In this document: positions 25,901 to 38,542 of the stretch, piece after piece
Numbering within the stretch: the stretch's first letter is position 1
Layout of the letters: each line of letters opens with the position of its first letter
DNA from: Neelides folsomi
Lineage: Eukaryota > Arthropoda > Collembola > Neelipleona > Neelidae
Length of the DNA stretch: 64,000 nucleotides
Reading direction: 5' to 3'
NCBI GenBank assembly: GCA_034687125.1
Contig: JAQGBZ010000075.1
Coordinates: forward strand, 160,485-224,484
Made by a program: the position numbers and the translations under genes
The notes under the pieces: model-generated
Database searches by the model: none
Told to the model about the DNA's origin: nothing
The model's input: the letters and a program-made list of their open reading frames with translations, nothing else

Positions 25901-28020
25901 CAATTCCAGAGAAAATTGTTCCAGCGAAAGGGAGAAAACGCAAAACATCGGCGAAAGAATCCCAAGCTAAGATTCTTAAGACCAGCTTTGAAGAAGATCA
26001 AGATGAATTGATTCTTGATGCGTCTCAACGCGACTTGGAGCCGGATGATCTTCCAATCCCAGAAACTCGCTCAAGTAAAAGGAAAAATGAAGTGGTGAAA
26101 GCTGACGAACCTCGGACGAATAGAAGAGGAAAATCGAAAACACCAGTGCCAATGCCTGAACCAATCTCAGTTTCACCAAAGCAGAGAAAAAGATCAACAA
26201 AAACATCTGAGTCGCCAGAAGTGATTCAAAAAGACGAAATTTTTAGAACACGAGTTAGTAAATCTCGAACACCGGAGGTAGAAACTACCCGCCAAACTTT
26301 AAGATCAAAAAAGATGTCCGAGTCACCAGAAGTGATTCAAAAAGACGAAAGTTTTAGAACACGAGTTAGCAAATCCCGAACACCCGATGTGGAAACTGCC
26401 CGCCCAATTTTAAGATCAAGAAAGATGTCCGAGTCACCAGAAGTGATTCAAAAAGAAGAAAGTTTTAGAACAAGAGTTAGTAAATCCCGAACACCCGATG
26501 TGGAAATTGCCCGCCCAACTTTAAGACCGAGGAGAACAAGAAAAAGATCCGAATCATGTGAAGAACCTACTTCTCTTCCACCTTATGTCGAAACAGCAGA
26601 TAATCCTTCAACAGCTCCAACTAAAGATTCTCAGCAAGAATCCCAACAAGAAGAAGAAATTGTCGCCAAAAAGCCGAAGAGGGGAAGACCAAGAAAAGAT
26701 TCTGAAAGTGAACAAGCTGATTCCCGAGGAACTTCAGTTGATCCTGAATTGGGTGACAGCAGGGTGGAAAAACCAAGAAAAAAGGCCAAACAAGAAGAAG
26801 GGAAACTCGCAGATATTTCTGTGTCTTTAAGGACGAGATCAAAAGCTGGTCCAGCGAGCAAAACTAATAAGACCAAACTCGTTGAAGAAATTTTACCAAT
26901 GTTGGCTTCAAGTGTAAAAGAAAAGAAAAAAGCATCATCAACCAAAGGATTTTCTCCATTGGATGAAGAAGGAAGTAGGAATGTATTTAATGATTTTACC
27001 GTGAGCCCATTAAAAGAAACTGACGCTGATGATAATTTATTCGACTCGCAAACCTTAGGCGAACCGAGTCATAGAAGGGTAAAGAAAATGGATTTATCTG
27101 ATTCTTCATTGTCACAAAGTTTAGTTTCAAGCACGACTGGAAAGAGGGGAAGGAAAAGGTCAGAAGAACCTCTTGATTTCGAAATATTTAAAGAAATGGA
27201 TGAATCAACATTAGAACGAAGTTACGCTACTAGGAGTAGAAGGAAAACTCCAGTTCCGTCCACTTCGACCTCAACCTCGCCAACTAAAACCAGAAGTCGA
27301 AAAAAGTCAACTGATTCTCCTGATAGTCAAAAGGGTTCTCCATCCATTGAACCCAAAACCAAAGGAAGAACCCGTAAAAAATCCACCGATTCCATTGGCC
27401 AACCTGCTGAAGAACTAAACGTTTTACGAACGACCAGAAGACGCAAAACTCCAACCCCTGAACCATCCACATCCACGATTGCAACTCGTAAAGGAAAGGC
27501 TAAACAGAATGTTGAAACGGAAGTGGAAGAAGAACCACCAAGGCAACGAAGATTAAGTGGACGAAAGTCTGCTGACCCATTAAGTCCAAAGAAGAAGGAA
27601 AAAAGAACTCGAAGAGCAGCATCTGAAGAACCCCCAATTGAGGAGGATGAAAGTGACAGAGAGGAAAGGGCCATTGCCGAAGTAATGAGGAAAAAAGGGA
27701 CGAAAAGATTAGCTCAATTTAATCTCAATCTCTCTACTGTGATTGAAGTCTCGGGGGCGGATTTATCCCAAATGGCTTCCACTTTGGAAGAAATGACAGA
27801 AAGCCCCGTTACTCCAACAATGCCGGTTTTGTCCCTGGCCCCGACCGCCCCGACCATTAAACTTCGTTCTCGTACAGTTTCCCAACCTGTGGAGGAAAAG
27901 GAACCAGTGGAAGCTACAAGTAAAAGGTCAAAGAAAATCACATCCGATGCTGATGTGTCCATTTCAAGAAGGACAAGGAACAGATCGGGATCTGTGGCCA
28001 GTTCAAGCAGTAAAAATTAA
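19923..28020 (+). CDS. AHCTF1: ELYS / MEL-28 nucleoporin (AT-hook protein)
   Basis: Sixteen exons (19923..20064, 20135..20463, 20527..20812, 20893..21085, 21197..21398, 21494..21764, 21872..21982, 22042..22235, 22320..22635, 22726..22937, 23029..23267, 23363..23611, 23707..23816, 23966..24301, 24408..24769, 24919..28020) close in frame to 2217 residues, near the vertebrate length. The order is N-terminal seven-bladed propeller region (1 to about 500), helical ELYS domain (about 560-1000, with a motif GDYESA matching the NDYESG of human ELYS), then a long disordered tail. The tail has an AT-hook core RGRPRK at 1772-1777, many basic RS/RK patches, three 37-residue repeats, and SILQ (1150-1153) and KIHF (1197-1200) in the place of the vertebrate PP1 docking sites. 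ELYS seeds nuclear pore assembly on chromatin after mitosis. The exon 3 to 4 join uses a weaker donor, CGTAATA. Confidence 0.95.
26200..26532 (+). repeat. Three tandem 111-bp repeats inside the ELYS coding region
   Basis: Copies at 26200-26310, 26311-26421 and 26422-26532 each encode 37 residues built on SESPEVIQKDESFRTRVSKS, then a Arg-Thr-Pro and Leu-Arg-rich stretch. The second and third copies are closest to each other, which suggests recent duplication. Confidence 0.9.
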
Positions 28021-28530
28021 ATGTGTTTTATGATTTATTTTTACTGTTTGTATTTAATTTTTCTAGATTTTAATGTTTATTTCTTAATCCTTTTTAATTA
28101 CTTTTAATTAATATTTTGTATTTTAAATGTGCAGTAATTATATATTACTTAATTTTAAACTGTTTACATTTTACATTAAACTTCATATTACGAGAAAATT
28201 GGAAAATATATTACAAAAATATAAACATAATAACAAGCATTATTACGTTTTCTTCCATCTTTTAATTGAATCTGTCATTTAATTTTTACCTTATCTATGA
28301 TTAATTATATTTATCTTTCCTTTCTACTAAAAATATTTAAAAGTACGTACCTTTAATAGCTATACTAAACTATAAGGATGACGTTTATGTGTTGTAAATT
28401 TTAATGATGCGAAAATTGAGAAAAACATTATTGTATAAACTTTAATGGAAGTGTATTACAGTACAGACCGTACTGATACTTAAATTAAATACATAAAATA
28501 GAGATTATTTTAAGCATTAGCATAATACAA
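28021..28530. other. ELYS 3' flank, AT-rich
   Basis: Untranslated and intergenic sequence between the ELYS stop codon and the transposon remnant. No gene seen. Confidence 0.5.
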
Positions 28531-29065
28531 GGTGGCCCAGCGTTAGCTGAGTATTTTTGATCATCCCTAACTTTAATTTTTTAACACAATTTTCTCATAG
28601 ATTATCATTATTTGCTCAATGCATCAGACAACTAAAATAATCTCAATATGTGATTGCAGCCCCATTTACTTCAATACAGCGTTTCAAACAACCTTTGGAA
28701 GCTTCTCAAGCTATTTTACATAAAGCATAAAGCGGACATTTCACTGAACGCTTGAACAATTCCAACTGAGCTCCACAAGGGTTAATGGAATTTTGTAGAT
28801 ATTGTTGTTCTTTACATAACCCCAAAAGAAAAAATCGAGTGGTTGGAGATGGGATTGTCCAAGCGCTCAGTGAAATACCCGTTGCTATGTGTGTAAATGA
28901 ACTTGGGAGGCTGGCGAAGGTCCTTTAATGGTGCTCAAACCACAAATTAAGATTAATTTTCTACTTGTATGATGTATTGGGCATATAATATTCTTTGAGA
29001 AAATTAAAGGAAATAAAATAAAAAAGTTAGGGATGATCAAAACACTCAGTTAACACTGGGCCACC
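28531..29065 (-). mobile_element. Degenerate Tc1/mariner-superfamily element
   Basis: The 535-bp block is bounded by terminal inverted repeats of about 42 bp: left end GGTGGCCCAGCGTTAGCTGA... at 28531 and right end, as reverse complement, GGTGGCCCAGTGTTAACTGA... at 29065. Both run into TGATCATCCCTAACTTT. Between them, the minus strand reads as the C-terminal part of a mariner-type transposase (FFLLGLCKEQQYLQ, then a region ending in the Arg/Cys/Gly pattern CIEVNGAAI) with an in-frame stop and no DDE core, so it is an internally deleted, dead copy. The flanks share ATACA, but a clean TA target duplication is not evident. Confidence 0.75.
28640..28880 (-). pseudogene. Transposase C-terminal remnant
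   Basis: A minus-strand frame resembling the mariner transposase end, with the pattern Phe-Phe-Leu-x-Gly-x-x-Lys-Glu-Gln followed by a basic helix and Arg-Cys-Ile-Glu-x-x-Gly. It is interrupted by a stop codon and lacks the start, the DNA-binding region and the catalytic acidic residues. Confidence 0.55.
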
Positions 29066-29330
29066 CGATACATAAATATATAATCCAAAGTGATTGATTA
29101 AAATTAATCGTATACAAACGAATTCGCAAACATTATTTCTTATCATTTATCATAATTTCATTTTAAGAGGAACCGGGTTCTCTTGAAGTTGAACTATGAA
29201 GGCTGGAATAAAAAAATTGGCATAGTTAGATAAGATATCTATTGATAAATCAATCTAATAATTAACTTAATCATAATTACTCATTGAGTAAACTTACATA
29301 TGATTGATATGATATAAACAATAATTTGAA

Positions 29331-32300
29331 TTACGGTAATGATATGTTGAAGTCGGACGGTGGAGACGGAGAATGAGAACCCCTACTCTGGTGATGGGAC
29401 ACTGAGTACGAGGATCCTTGGGCTCTTGGAGCCAAATGGGTCGAGATGGGCGAGGGCGAACGACCAGATCTGTCCATTGTGGTCGACAGGAGGAGATTCG
29501 TACTCGAAGAATGAAGTTGATTTTTGATCCTAAAAGGAAAAGAAATTAAAATTAATGTTGGAGGATTTGAACAGTCGAACCTTTCTATTTCAAACCTTGT
29601 GGTTTCCCTTTCAGCTTTTTCTTGTTCAAGTTGACGGACAAGACGATCGTGTTCGCTTTGTTGTTCAATCGCCTTTAATCGATAAGTCCGAACTTCTTCG
29701 CTTAGACTTTCACTGTTAAAAGATAAAAATTGATCAAGGATTAAACATTTTTGGCAATGCTGAGTGAGTAGGTAAAGGTACATAATACTGAATAATACAT
29801 GTATACATTAGCAAAACACAGAAAAGAAACTGATTATAAATTGTCAAGTGATGTTTAATACTATAAATTAGACAAAGATTGAATGGCACGTTAATTACCA
29901 TCTATTATCCAGAAGATCAATACGAGTCAATAGCTCGGTCCGTTCTCTCGACAGTTCTTTATGTTTCCTTTGAATCTCCATGTCATGTTCTTTGCTCGTT
30001 TTGATTTCATCTTCTAAATGAGATCGACTCTCTCGTTCCATGTTTAATTGCCTTGTGTGCATTTCCAACTGTGCTCGCAAATCGGTATTTTCTGCAAGAA
30101 GCTAAACAATGACAGAATTTATTATTATTTATTTCGCTAACTGGATAAATTACATAGATAACAAAATGCATTATTAAACTAACGAATACATAAATGGATT
30201 GATATCGATGAGAATTAAAATTGATGATAAGTAAATTATGCTTACTTTGTTCTTAGTGCTTTCAATCATCCCGAGATCTTGCCGAAGTTTGTCCATCTTT
30301 CTCTCCATTGTTAGAATGAGATCACGATTAGATTTATTTTCAACTCTTGTCATTTTTTCGTCGTCTCCAATTTTTCCTATTTGGCTCTCTAGATGGATGA
30401 TTCTTTGGCTTGACTTTGCGATTTCTAAATGAAAATAAATTGGCATTGTCAATCAGAAAGGAAAAAAGTTAAATAATGTTATTAATTAAAAAATAATCAT
30501 GTAATGTTTGGAATGATTGTATTAAAACCTTCTTCGTATTTAGTAATTAAACTGCTCATTGAAGCTAATTTGTTTTTCAAGCTGATATTCTCATCAAACG
30601 CTTCCCGAACATCGTGCCTAATCGAAGTCGCTTCTCGTTCTAATGTTGACCGCTGTTCTTCTAACCCAGTTAATGATCGATATTGCTCAAGAATTTTCTC
30701 CATTTCTTCATCCTTAAATCCACCAGACAAAATATTTTAAATAATATTTATATGCATTCCTAATAATACAGGTAGTTCAATACAGTTCTCAATAACTTCT
30801 CAAAATATTGATAAAAACTATATAATTATATACGATATACTAATTAAAAATGATATATTTAAATGGATCCTTAATAGGCAAAGAGATGTCACCTTTTGTC
30901 TAAGCAAATCTTCAGCTTCTCTCACTTCATCAATATACTTTTGGACTTGCTTCTTCAGTTCATCAACTTCTTTTTTCCTCTTGTCAAGCTCAGCAGCAAT
31001 TTCCCTCTTTTCCGACTTCTCCAGGTTTTGATTCGAAGAGATTCTCCTCATATCCCTCAAAGCGGAGTCTCTCTCATTTAAAAGTTTTTCCATATCTTTC
31101 CTCATGTTGTCCAATTGGCGTCTTAATAAGCCAAGTTCTCTTTCATTTTCCCTTGTCGACTCTCCCGAATGCCTAAAAAACAAATAAAATTACCAATACA
31201 CAAATGTAGCATTAAAATAATGATTTAAATTAATAAATAATTAAATGTTTAATGGATAAACTTATGTTTAATAAACTAAAAATAATATCACATTTGAGCA
31301 TTTATAAGAAATAAATATAAATTTTTTTACTCGGTTTCTTACCCAAGATTCAATTGAGAATTTCTGAGTTTGAGTTGCAATCTTGAAATTTCCTCTAATT
31401 GAGATTCCTTTTCCTTATTTAATCTCGCCAGCCTTTCGTCCTTCATGTCAAGTTCCAACCTGCAGGCGTCCAACTCCCTGTCCAACTTCTTCACTGACGA
31501 CTTAATATTTTCATTTTCCCTCACTAGCCCTTCTTCCCTGCTCCGGAGAATTCGAAGTTTCCTATGGAGTTCATAATTCTCCTTCTCCTGCATTTCTTTG
31601 TTCCTCACCGCACCAGCTTCGATCAAATATTGTTCTAGGGAACTTTCGTCTCCGCTCCTCACATTTGCGGTCTCCTTCCCTTTAGTTTGGGTTGGAAATG
31701 AGGATAATTGAATCTCCTGATCGATTTGAACGCCGTACACGAACTTCGACTCCGTTTCCTCAACCTCCTTCCTATGTTTGGATTGATTGGGGCTTGGGAT
31801 TGACACTTGGACGAGCCGACTCCCTCCAGCAACTTCAGGGGGTCGTTGGGCCGTCATCCCTCTTTCACCTTCATCCTCCTCATCATCATCAGAATAAATT
31901 TGTCTATAAACCTCTTTTTCTACTTCGTCCATGCTCAACTCACTTTCGGAATCGGGATTGAAAAGTTCATCAACACGCGTATTGCTCTCCCGCAACATGT
32001 CCATCATGGAAGAACCACGAGCTCTTTTTTCCTTTTTTTCTTTCTCAGTTTCATTTCTTTCCCCATCGTCGGAAGATTCTTGGGCCAATTCAAAAGAAGT
32101 TTTTTTCTTCTCCGCCCTCCGTTCGTTCGATTCTCGGTTGGTGATGGATGGGGATTTCCGGGTGGTTGAATTCCTCCCTCGATCTTCCTCACTTTCACCT
32201 CGCATCTCTTCTATTGAACCCAAGGTCTTATCAGCTCTCGTCTTTTCCTTATGATCGTCATTAACCCCTTTTTTACCATCTGGGAAGGTTTTCCTTCGTT

Positions 32301-35300
32301 TATCTTTCCCATCCGGATCTCGGGATTTCATCCGGGTCTTATCGTCAGGATCGTTGGCTTCACTTCGATTTTTTGGATTTCGGATCGAAGGGTTTCGAGT
32401 TCCAGGTTTTTGCCCGTGTTGGTCAATTGAAGCTTCTGAGTCGTTGGATCTCCGCTGTTTGAAGCTCGACTTCTTCAGTTGGGCTTGAGGAATTTCACTC
32501 TTTCGGGAATTACCTTTAGGTTGCATTTTTCCTTTTCCAACTCCTTTTTGAGTATTTTGACCTTGTGATTCTTCCCCCTCAGTCTCCGAATTTACTCCTG
32601 AACCTTCGTCGTCTTCTTGATGGTCCCTTCCATGTGAATCAGTTGACTTGCCTTGTTTATCTGATTGTGAGAATTTCTTTTTATGTTCGCGGATTAAATG
32701 GGCAGCGGATTCTCGCTCATGCTTTTCAAGATATTTAGTGGGTTTCCGGAGATGGCCATATTTAATTTCCGTGCCTTGTCCATCTCGATCGGTTCGTTCG
32801 CCATTCTCTCCTTGGTCATTTTCGCTGTCACTTTCGTTCAGAGTTTTCTGACTCTTCGATCTTTCTCGTGTTTCTTGCCCACGTTGCTGGTCGTTATTTG
32901 TATTTCTCCTGCTTTGGCTATTTTGACGTTGATTCGGGCGTTGAACTTCGGTTTTCAAATCTTCTTGTCTTTTTTTATTTGTTGTATTTCTGTTTAGAGC
33001 TGTTTGACTGTTTTGTCGAGAGTTGGGTTTTTGAGAAATTTTTGTCTCTGAACTTCCATCTTTGCCTTTGTTGTTTGTATTTCTTCGGTTTTGGCTATTT
33101 TGTCGTTGGTGAGTTTGTTTTGAAATTTCTTCAGTAAAATGCTTCTCTTTATATGTGCTTTTTCGGTATTGACTCCCTTGACGCTGATTGGGCCGCTGAG
33201 GATCCTCGTTGTCAAATTCATCGCCCTTTTTATTTGTATTTCTTCGGTTTTGACTGTTTTGGCTTTGTTGGGAATGATTGGGATCATCATTGTCAAAATC
33301 CTCTCTATCTCTGTTATTCGTATTTCTTCGGTTTTGGCTATTCTCACGTTGGCTGGAATGGGCAACTTCTTGTTCTTCTTCACCTTCCATCTCATTTGGA
33401 TTTCTCCTATTTGTCGACTTTCTTCGATTCTCTTTGGAATTCTTTTCATCGTCTTTCCCGTGAGAGCTATTGGGATTCCCACGTTTAGAATATAATGGAT
33501 CATGATCATGAATATGATGTTCCTCATCGCCATGAGGTCTCGAACTTCTTTTCCCTTTAGTTGATTCACTTCCCCTCAAACTCTCATTTTCATACTTTGA
33601 CCTATTTTCTCCGTGTGACTCATCAAGACTCTCGTCATCATCTTGGCTAAATCTTGAATCATCAGCTCGAAAATTATCGATCGGGTCATGAATCCTATCC
33701 AACGTTTTCATTTCCTCAAAATCGGACATTTCCTCACCGTCAAAACTTCTGTTCCTTGCTGAGTTAATGGAGTTTTTTGGGGTGGAGGTGGGTTGAGCGT
33801 TTTTTCCCTTTTCATTTGGTTCCCTACTGCGATCCGAATTCCCCCCTGTCCAACTCCCATTCAAAGGGTAATCCAATTTGGTGTTTTTTCCACTGTAAGG
33901 TGAGACGCCTTTCCTGTTCCCACTTTCCCCAAAGGAGGATGATTTCCTATTGTCGTTATTTACACCACCGGGTTCATTTCTCTCACTAAGCCGTTTACCT
34001 ATGTGTCCATGTCCTTCTTCTGATTCAAGACTCGGTTTGTATCGACTTCGCTCCTCCACACTTCCTCTCTTGATTGGGCTTTCATGTCCAAATACATCGG
34101 CATGACTTCCCTCGTGTTCTTTAAGAAAAATCCCACTGCTTTTGACCCTTTGTAAGTCAACCGAGTCATCCCCATCGTGATCGTGGTTTTTATGCAAATG
34201 GACGGAGTCAGCAGATTTGATGTGAATTGTCCCAGTGGAATATTCATTCAAATGGGTGCTTTTTCCCCTGTAAACAACATTGTCCTTTGACCTGCTGTTT
34301 GGCAAAGGTTTATGAGGAATCCCTGAAGTTTTATTAATTAAAGAGCTTTTGCTCCTATTGATTAAACCGTCTTTGGGATAATTCATTTCCCCACCACTTT
34401 GGCCACTGCTTCCTTTGCGGGTTTGGTCAGATTGAGAATTCCTTGTAGAATTTCCGATATTTGATCGACGTTCAATTTTCTCGGGGTTGTCATTTAACAT
34501 ATCGAGTTGGAATCCGTCTTTGAGGATTTGCTCCATTGAATTCAACCTTTGCTCCTTTGACCCGGTTCGTTTTGCCCCTTTGTCTGTAGAATCCCTTTTT
34601 TTACCCGAAAATTCGTCAGTGTCTCGAACTGGCCTGTCTTGTTTGAATTGGCTTGAAGATTTCCGGAGTCCTCCTTTGGTCTTTGAAGTCGTTTGAGGAT
34701 CGTTGCAGTCGAGACCGGCAGAGTTGAGAATGTTTTTCAATAGGGCCTTTTCTTTGCAACATTGGGCGAGTCGGGATTCAAGAATTTGGATTTTCTCTTG
34801 ATATCTTAACATGTCTTCGAGTGATATCTCTTCACCATCAAGACCGAGAATAGCCGCCAAGTATTCCCGCTCTCCCGCCGTCGCTTCAACTCCTCTCATA
34901 AACTTATCGTGTTCATCCACTAAAAATTAATTTATTATTCTTCTTATGTTCCTCGAGGAACTTTTATGCATACCTCTATTAAATTGAATATGACTCCAGT
35001 AACAAAATGACAGAACTCATCAAAAACTTTTTTGAATGAAAATTGAGGGAGTTGAATTTAATTTATTTTTCTGCATCTGTATGCTTCTAATTGTAATGAT
35101 TATCTGGGAGGATACTTATAAAAGAGCTAACTTTATGAGGACCTCATAAAGTTATCTATGACTCCCGATTTTTTCATAATTATAAACTAACTCATAATGT
35201 CCTTATAAAGTTAAGGAAAATGCAGAAAATCCATACATTTCCATGTGATTTGACTCGTTTTAATTCTTCTTACTTATAAAAGGCTCATAGTTAACTTTAT

Positions 35301-38300
35301 GATTCTTTTATAAGTTAGAAAGTATTTGTATTAAAAGCATTGGAAGAATATTAATATAAAACTTACATAGAGATGTTTTGAGCTTTCCCTCAAGTCCGAT
35401 ATTTCTTCGTTGGAGCATTTCGAGTTGAAGCTCAAGCATTTTAATCGTTTGCTCAGCATCATCTCCGAAATTTCCATTCTTTGGAATTGGACCATTTCTC
35501 TCAAAATAAAACTTAAGCTTTTCAATTTCTTGTTCGCGAGATTCAACTTTCCCATTCATGCATCCAACTAATTCTAATAAATCCTTTTGAGCCAACTTCA
35601 ACTCCCGGTTTTGTAAATGCAATGCTTCAATCCTCGAGTCGGCAATCTGATCAAACGAGCAAATCAAATTATGAATTTAACATGAATCCCGATTTTAATG
35701 TGATACATCATGATGTATGACGTGGCGCTAAAGTAATTTATTTTAGCTTACTCTCAAATAATCTGTCGTTGCTCTCTTATCGCACTCTTTTCCAAACTTG
35801 GCAAAGTTTCTTATACTGACAGCCTGTGGAGTCACGGTAGGGACCGGAATGCATTGGTCAATTTCCATTCGTTGCTTCTGTCCGCCCATCTTCTTCACTC
35901 CGTCTATTTAATGTATTTCAATTAAGAGATAAGTAAAATAAAGAATATCAAGATGGATAAAAGTAAAATATTTAAGTTCACCCTTGACACAAATAACGGC
36001 TTCTAAATTCCGAGCTTGTAGTTCTGCAATTTTTCTTGTTTTCTCCAATATATCAGAATTGAATTTCTCAATGCGACTGACAAACTCTTTGATTAGAAGC
36101 TTCAGGTCGCCGTTCTCCGTTTCCAAATCACGAAGGCGAGATTTGGACTCTGAAATTCAATTATAAAATATCGCAATATTTTCTCAGATCTCATAGATAC
36201 GGCATTTCTTGTCGTGCGTGTTGAACAGCGATCAAATGATCATGTTTAACTTTTGCGCTTATAACATTTTTATCAGTTTAATATTAAACATGATACGCAA
36301 ATAAATCCATTACAGTATTACAATGATTCATTTTATAAATATTATAAATGAAAAAATTATAAAATCAAATACAAAAATTAGCCATTATACAATTTTAAAG
36401 TAAAATAAAATCACAAGTATTTTTATTGCAATGCATAAACACGATACGATAAATCGAGATGTTCGATAATGTTAGAATTTTTCTAAGTATTTGCACAACA
36501 TTATCGATCGATCATTTGGCATACTTTAAGACTATTCCTCATTATAAAATGAAATGCCCGTCTGAGCAAACAAAAATACCCTCAAAAGAAAAAGGAGAGT
36601 GGGGGTTATTCAAAAGGACCAATTTAAAGAGTAAATACATAGTTGTGATGTCGTGAGCTCACCATGTACTTTGTCATGAGCGTCTTCTTGGGTCCTGAGG
36701 ACGGCAAGTCTCAGCAGGGAATTTTCCTTGGCCAACCGTTGGTTTTCATTCCGGAAAGGGAGGACTCCCTCCTCGAGTTCCTCCGCCACCTCAAATGAGA
36801 AAGAAATTGTGGGCTTAATTGGAGAAAACTCCCTCCACGTGTGAGTTCTTCTCTCATCCTTTGGAGAGCTTAAGAAAGCCAAGTGCGAAAGTTGAATGGC
36901 GAAAGGAGCCGTCTAATTTATCACCTTTCTTTCACACTCCGCCCTTCCGTCAGTCACATTGGGATATAATGGATTTTAAACAAGAGCTGTAACAGTAACG
37001 GACTGGAACCCCTTCAATTCCCTCTTCCCATTATTCCATTCATTCCCAGAATTCCCTTCCTTACACAAAACGCAAGGTGGAAAGAACAAACTCCTCATTA
37101 TAACTACTTTACTAAAAATATGAAGTTTAATAAGAGTTCATACACATTTCTTCGGTTGTATGACAGTTGAAAAATGCTGAAATTGATTCAAAGTGCGAGT
37201 TGACTTGACCTATAAAATAACTTTTCTATTTTTCTACTTTCTAATCAATAATTTTGTTCCCAGTATTAATACTTGTTTCAGACAGCAATTGGAGAATAAA
37301 CTCCACTAAAATAATATATAACATAATACAAAACATCCGTTTTAATAAATTATTTTTTGCTTAATTTATACAACATGTATGTTTAAATTATCAATACTAT
37401 CACACTTTTTCTCTGATCAATCAATGAAAAATAGATGATGTATCAGTATGAGATATGATAGTTTTTATAATTGGTGCATCGTTAATTGGTTATTAAAACG
37501 GTTGCATAATGTTTTGGTTAGAAAATGTATGTCAACGCCAACGTCATGCTACCTAATATGAAGTTAAGAGGTTAAAGTTAAATGGGAGCTTATAAGGAGT
37601 GTTTTTGTCAATTGAGTATAGTGAAGAGAAGGAGGAGCACACAAATTGTGGATCATTTCGGTGAAGTTTAATAACAGTTTTAGAAGGTTAATATTAGGGA
37701 TAATTGGAGGATATGTCAATTGATGGATCAATTTCATGTTTACTGAACCAAGACATGTCAATCGGTGATAACTCGCCAAAGGATGACAAAAGTTTACTCT
37801 TTTATGTTCTTCGTAATCTTTATAAGAGGAAAGAATTTAGTAGAATAAAATTACTATTAGTTATATTGACAATCTCAAGTTAAAATTAACAATAGAAGTA
37901 AAAACTAATAAAACAGCGAGGTGTTAAAAATTTAATTGCCTAAACATGAGTATTTTTGAAACATTGACGTTTGTTTTCATAAAGCATATTGAATAAAATT
38001 GAGTTTTCTACATACAATCATAAAATTGTCGAAAAAAACACAATGGCAAAAGAAAAATCATATGGTTTACCAACAAATGGGATATGAGATATCTGACAGA
38101 AAGAGAAAAACATCAAACATAGGAGTCGGAGATTATTGATTTAATGAATCAATTTCATTTTTGAATGCACCTGTCTTTTGTTTCAATTAGATGAAATGAA
38201 ACATTTTTATCACCATTTAAGCTGTGAAATCACACCAATAACTGTTTAAAAAATAGATGCAAGGATAATATAATTATAAAATTATAAAAAAATTAATTTG

Positions 38301-38542
38301 GCACGTATGAATTTATAACTTTAGAATGGTCTATTTTATGTGGATTAAAAATATTTGACACTTACATTTTTAAAATAGGAAAATTCCTTGTCTCTCAATT
38401 TGAGGGAGCTTTTCGCTTGTCGAACTTCATTGACGAGTCTTTCAACGAGTGGAAGTGACTCAATTCCAAAGGCCTCTTTAAAATCGAGATCGTCAAGAAG
38501 TCGACGAACCTTTGCATATCGATTCTCAACTAACGGCTTCAT
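29331..38542 (-). CDS. CEP135: Centriolar protein CEP135 (Bld10), with large insertion
   Basis: Twelve exons, complement(29331..29529, 29596..29712, 29899..30101, 30246..30424, 30529..30712, 30893..31172, 31343..34919, 35367..35646, 35752..35903, 35982..36149, 36663..36789, 38366..38542), give 1880 residues against about 1140 in man. Residues 1-59 (ENRYAKVRRLLDDLDF..., then ESLPLVERLV) match the N-terminal microtubule-binding region of CEP135. KQRMEIDQCIPVP, ADSRIEAL and DKFMRGVEA match later blocks, and the C-terminal coiled coil (RRQLDNMRKDME..., QKYIDEVREAE) and Ser/Pro tail (SGRSPSPIS) also agree. CEP135 builds the centriole cartwheel and links it to the wall. The 3.6-kb exon carries about 1000 residues of Ser/Arg/Asn/Asp-rich disordered sequence between two coiled coils (residues about 370-1385). 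The last donor choice at 29596 could instead be 29581 (five residues more). Confidence 0.93.
32880..33352 (-). repeat. Six imperfect repeats in CEP135 insertion
   Basis: The minus strand encodes about six degenerate copies of 25-30 residues, each opening with RQNSQNRRNTNN or a close form followed by acidic/Gln-rich spacer. This accounts for about 160 residues of the insertion. Confidence 0.8.
35128..35154. repeat. 27-bp near-perfect palindrome in CEP135 intron
   Basis: Arms TAACTTTATGAGG and CCTCATAAAGTTA flank a single A. The same intron holds further partial copies of the ACTTTATGA / TCATAAAGT word near 35192-35214 and 35292-35303. Confidence 0.85.
36463..36507. repeat. 11-bp inverted repeat in CEP135 first intron
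   Basis: TCGATAATGTT at 36463-36473 is mirrored as AACATTATCGA at 36497-36507. Short enough to be chance in AT-rich DNA. Confidence 0.5.
36790..38365 (-). other. First intron of CEP135
   Basis: A 1.58-kb intron, GC-richer at 36790-37080 and AT-rich beyond. No coding signal. Confidence 0.6.

Noticed and set aside
31692-33989. Plus-strand open frames up to 120 codons
   Set aside because: Antisense of the low-complexity CEP135 exon.
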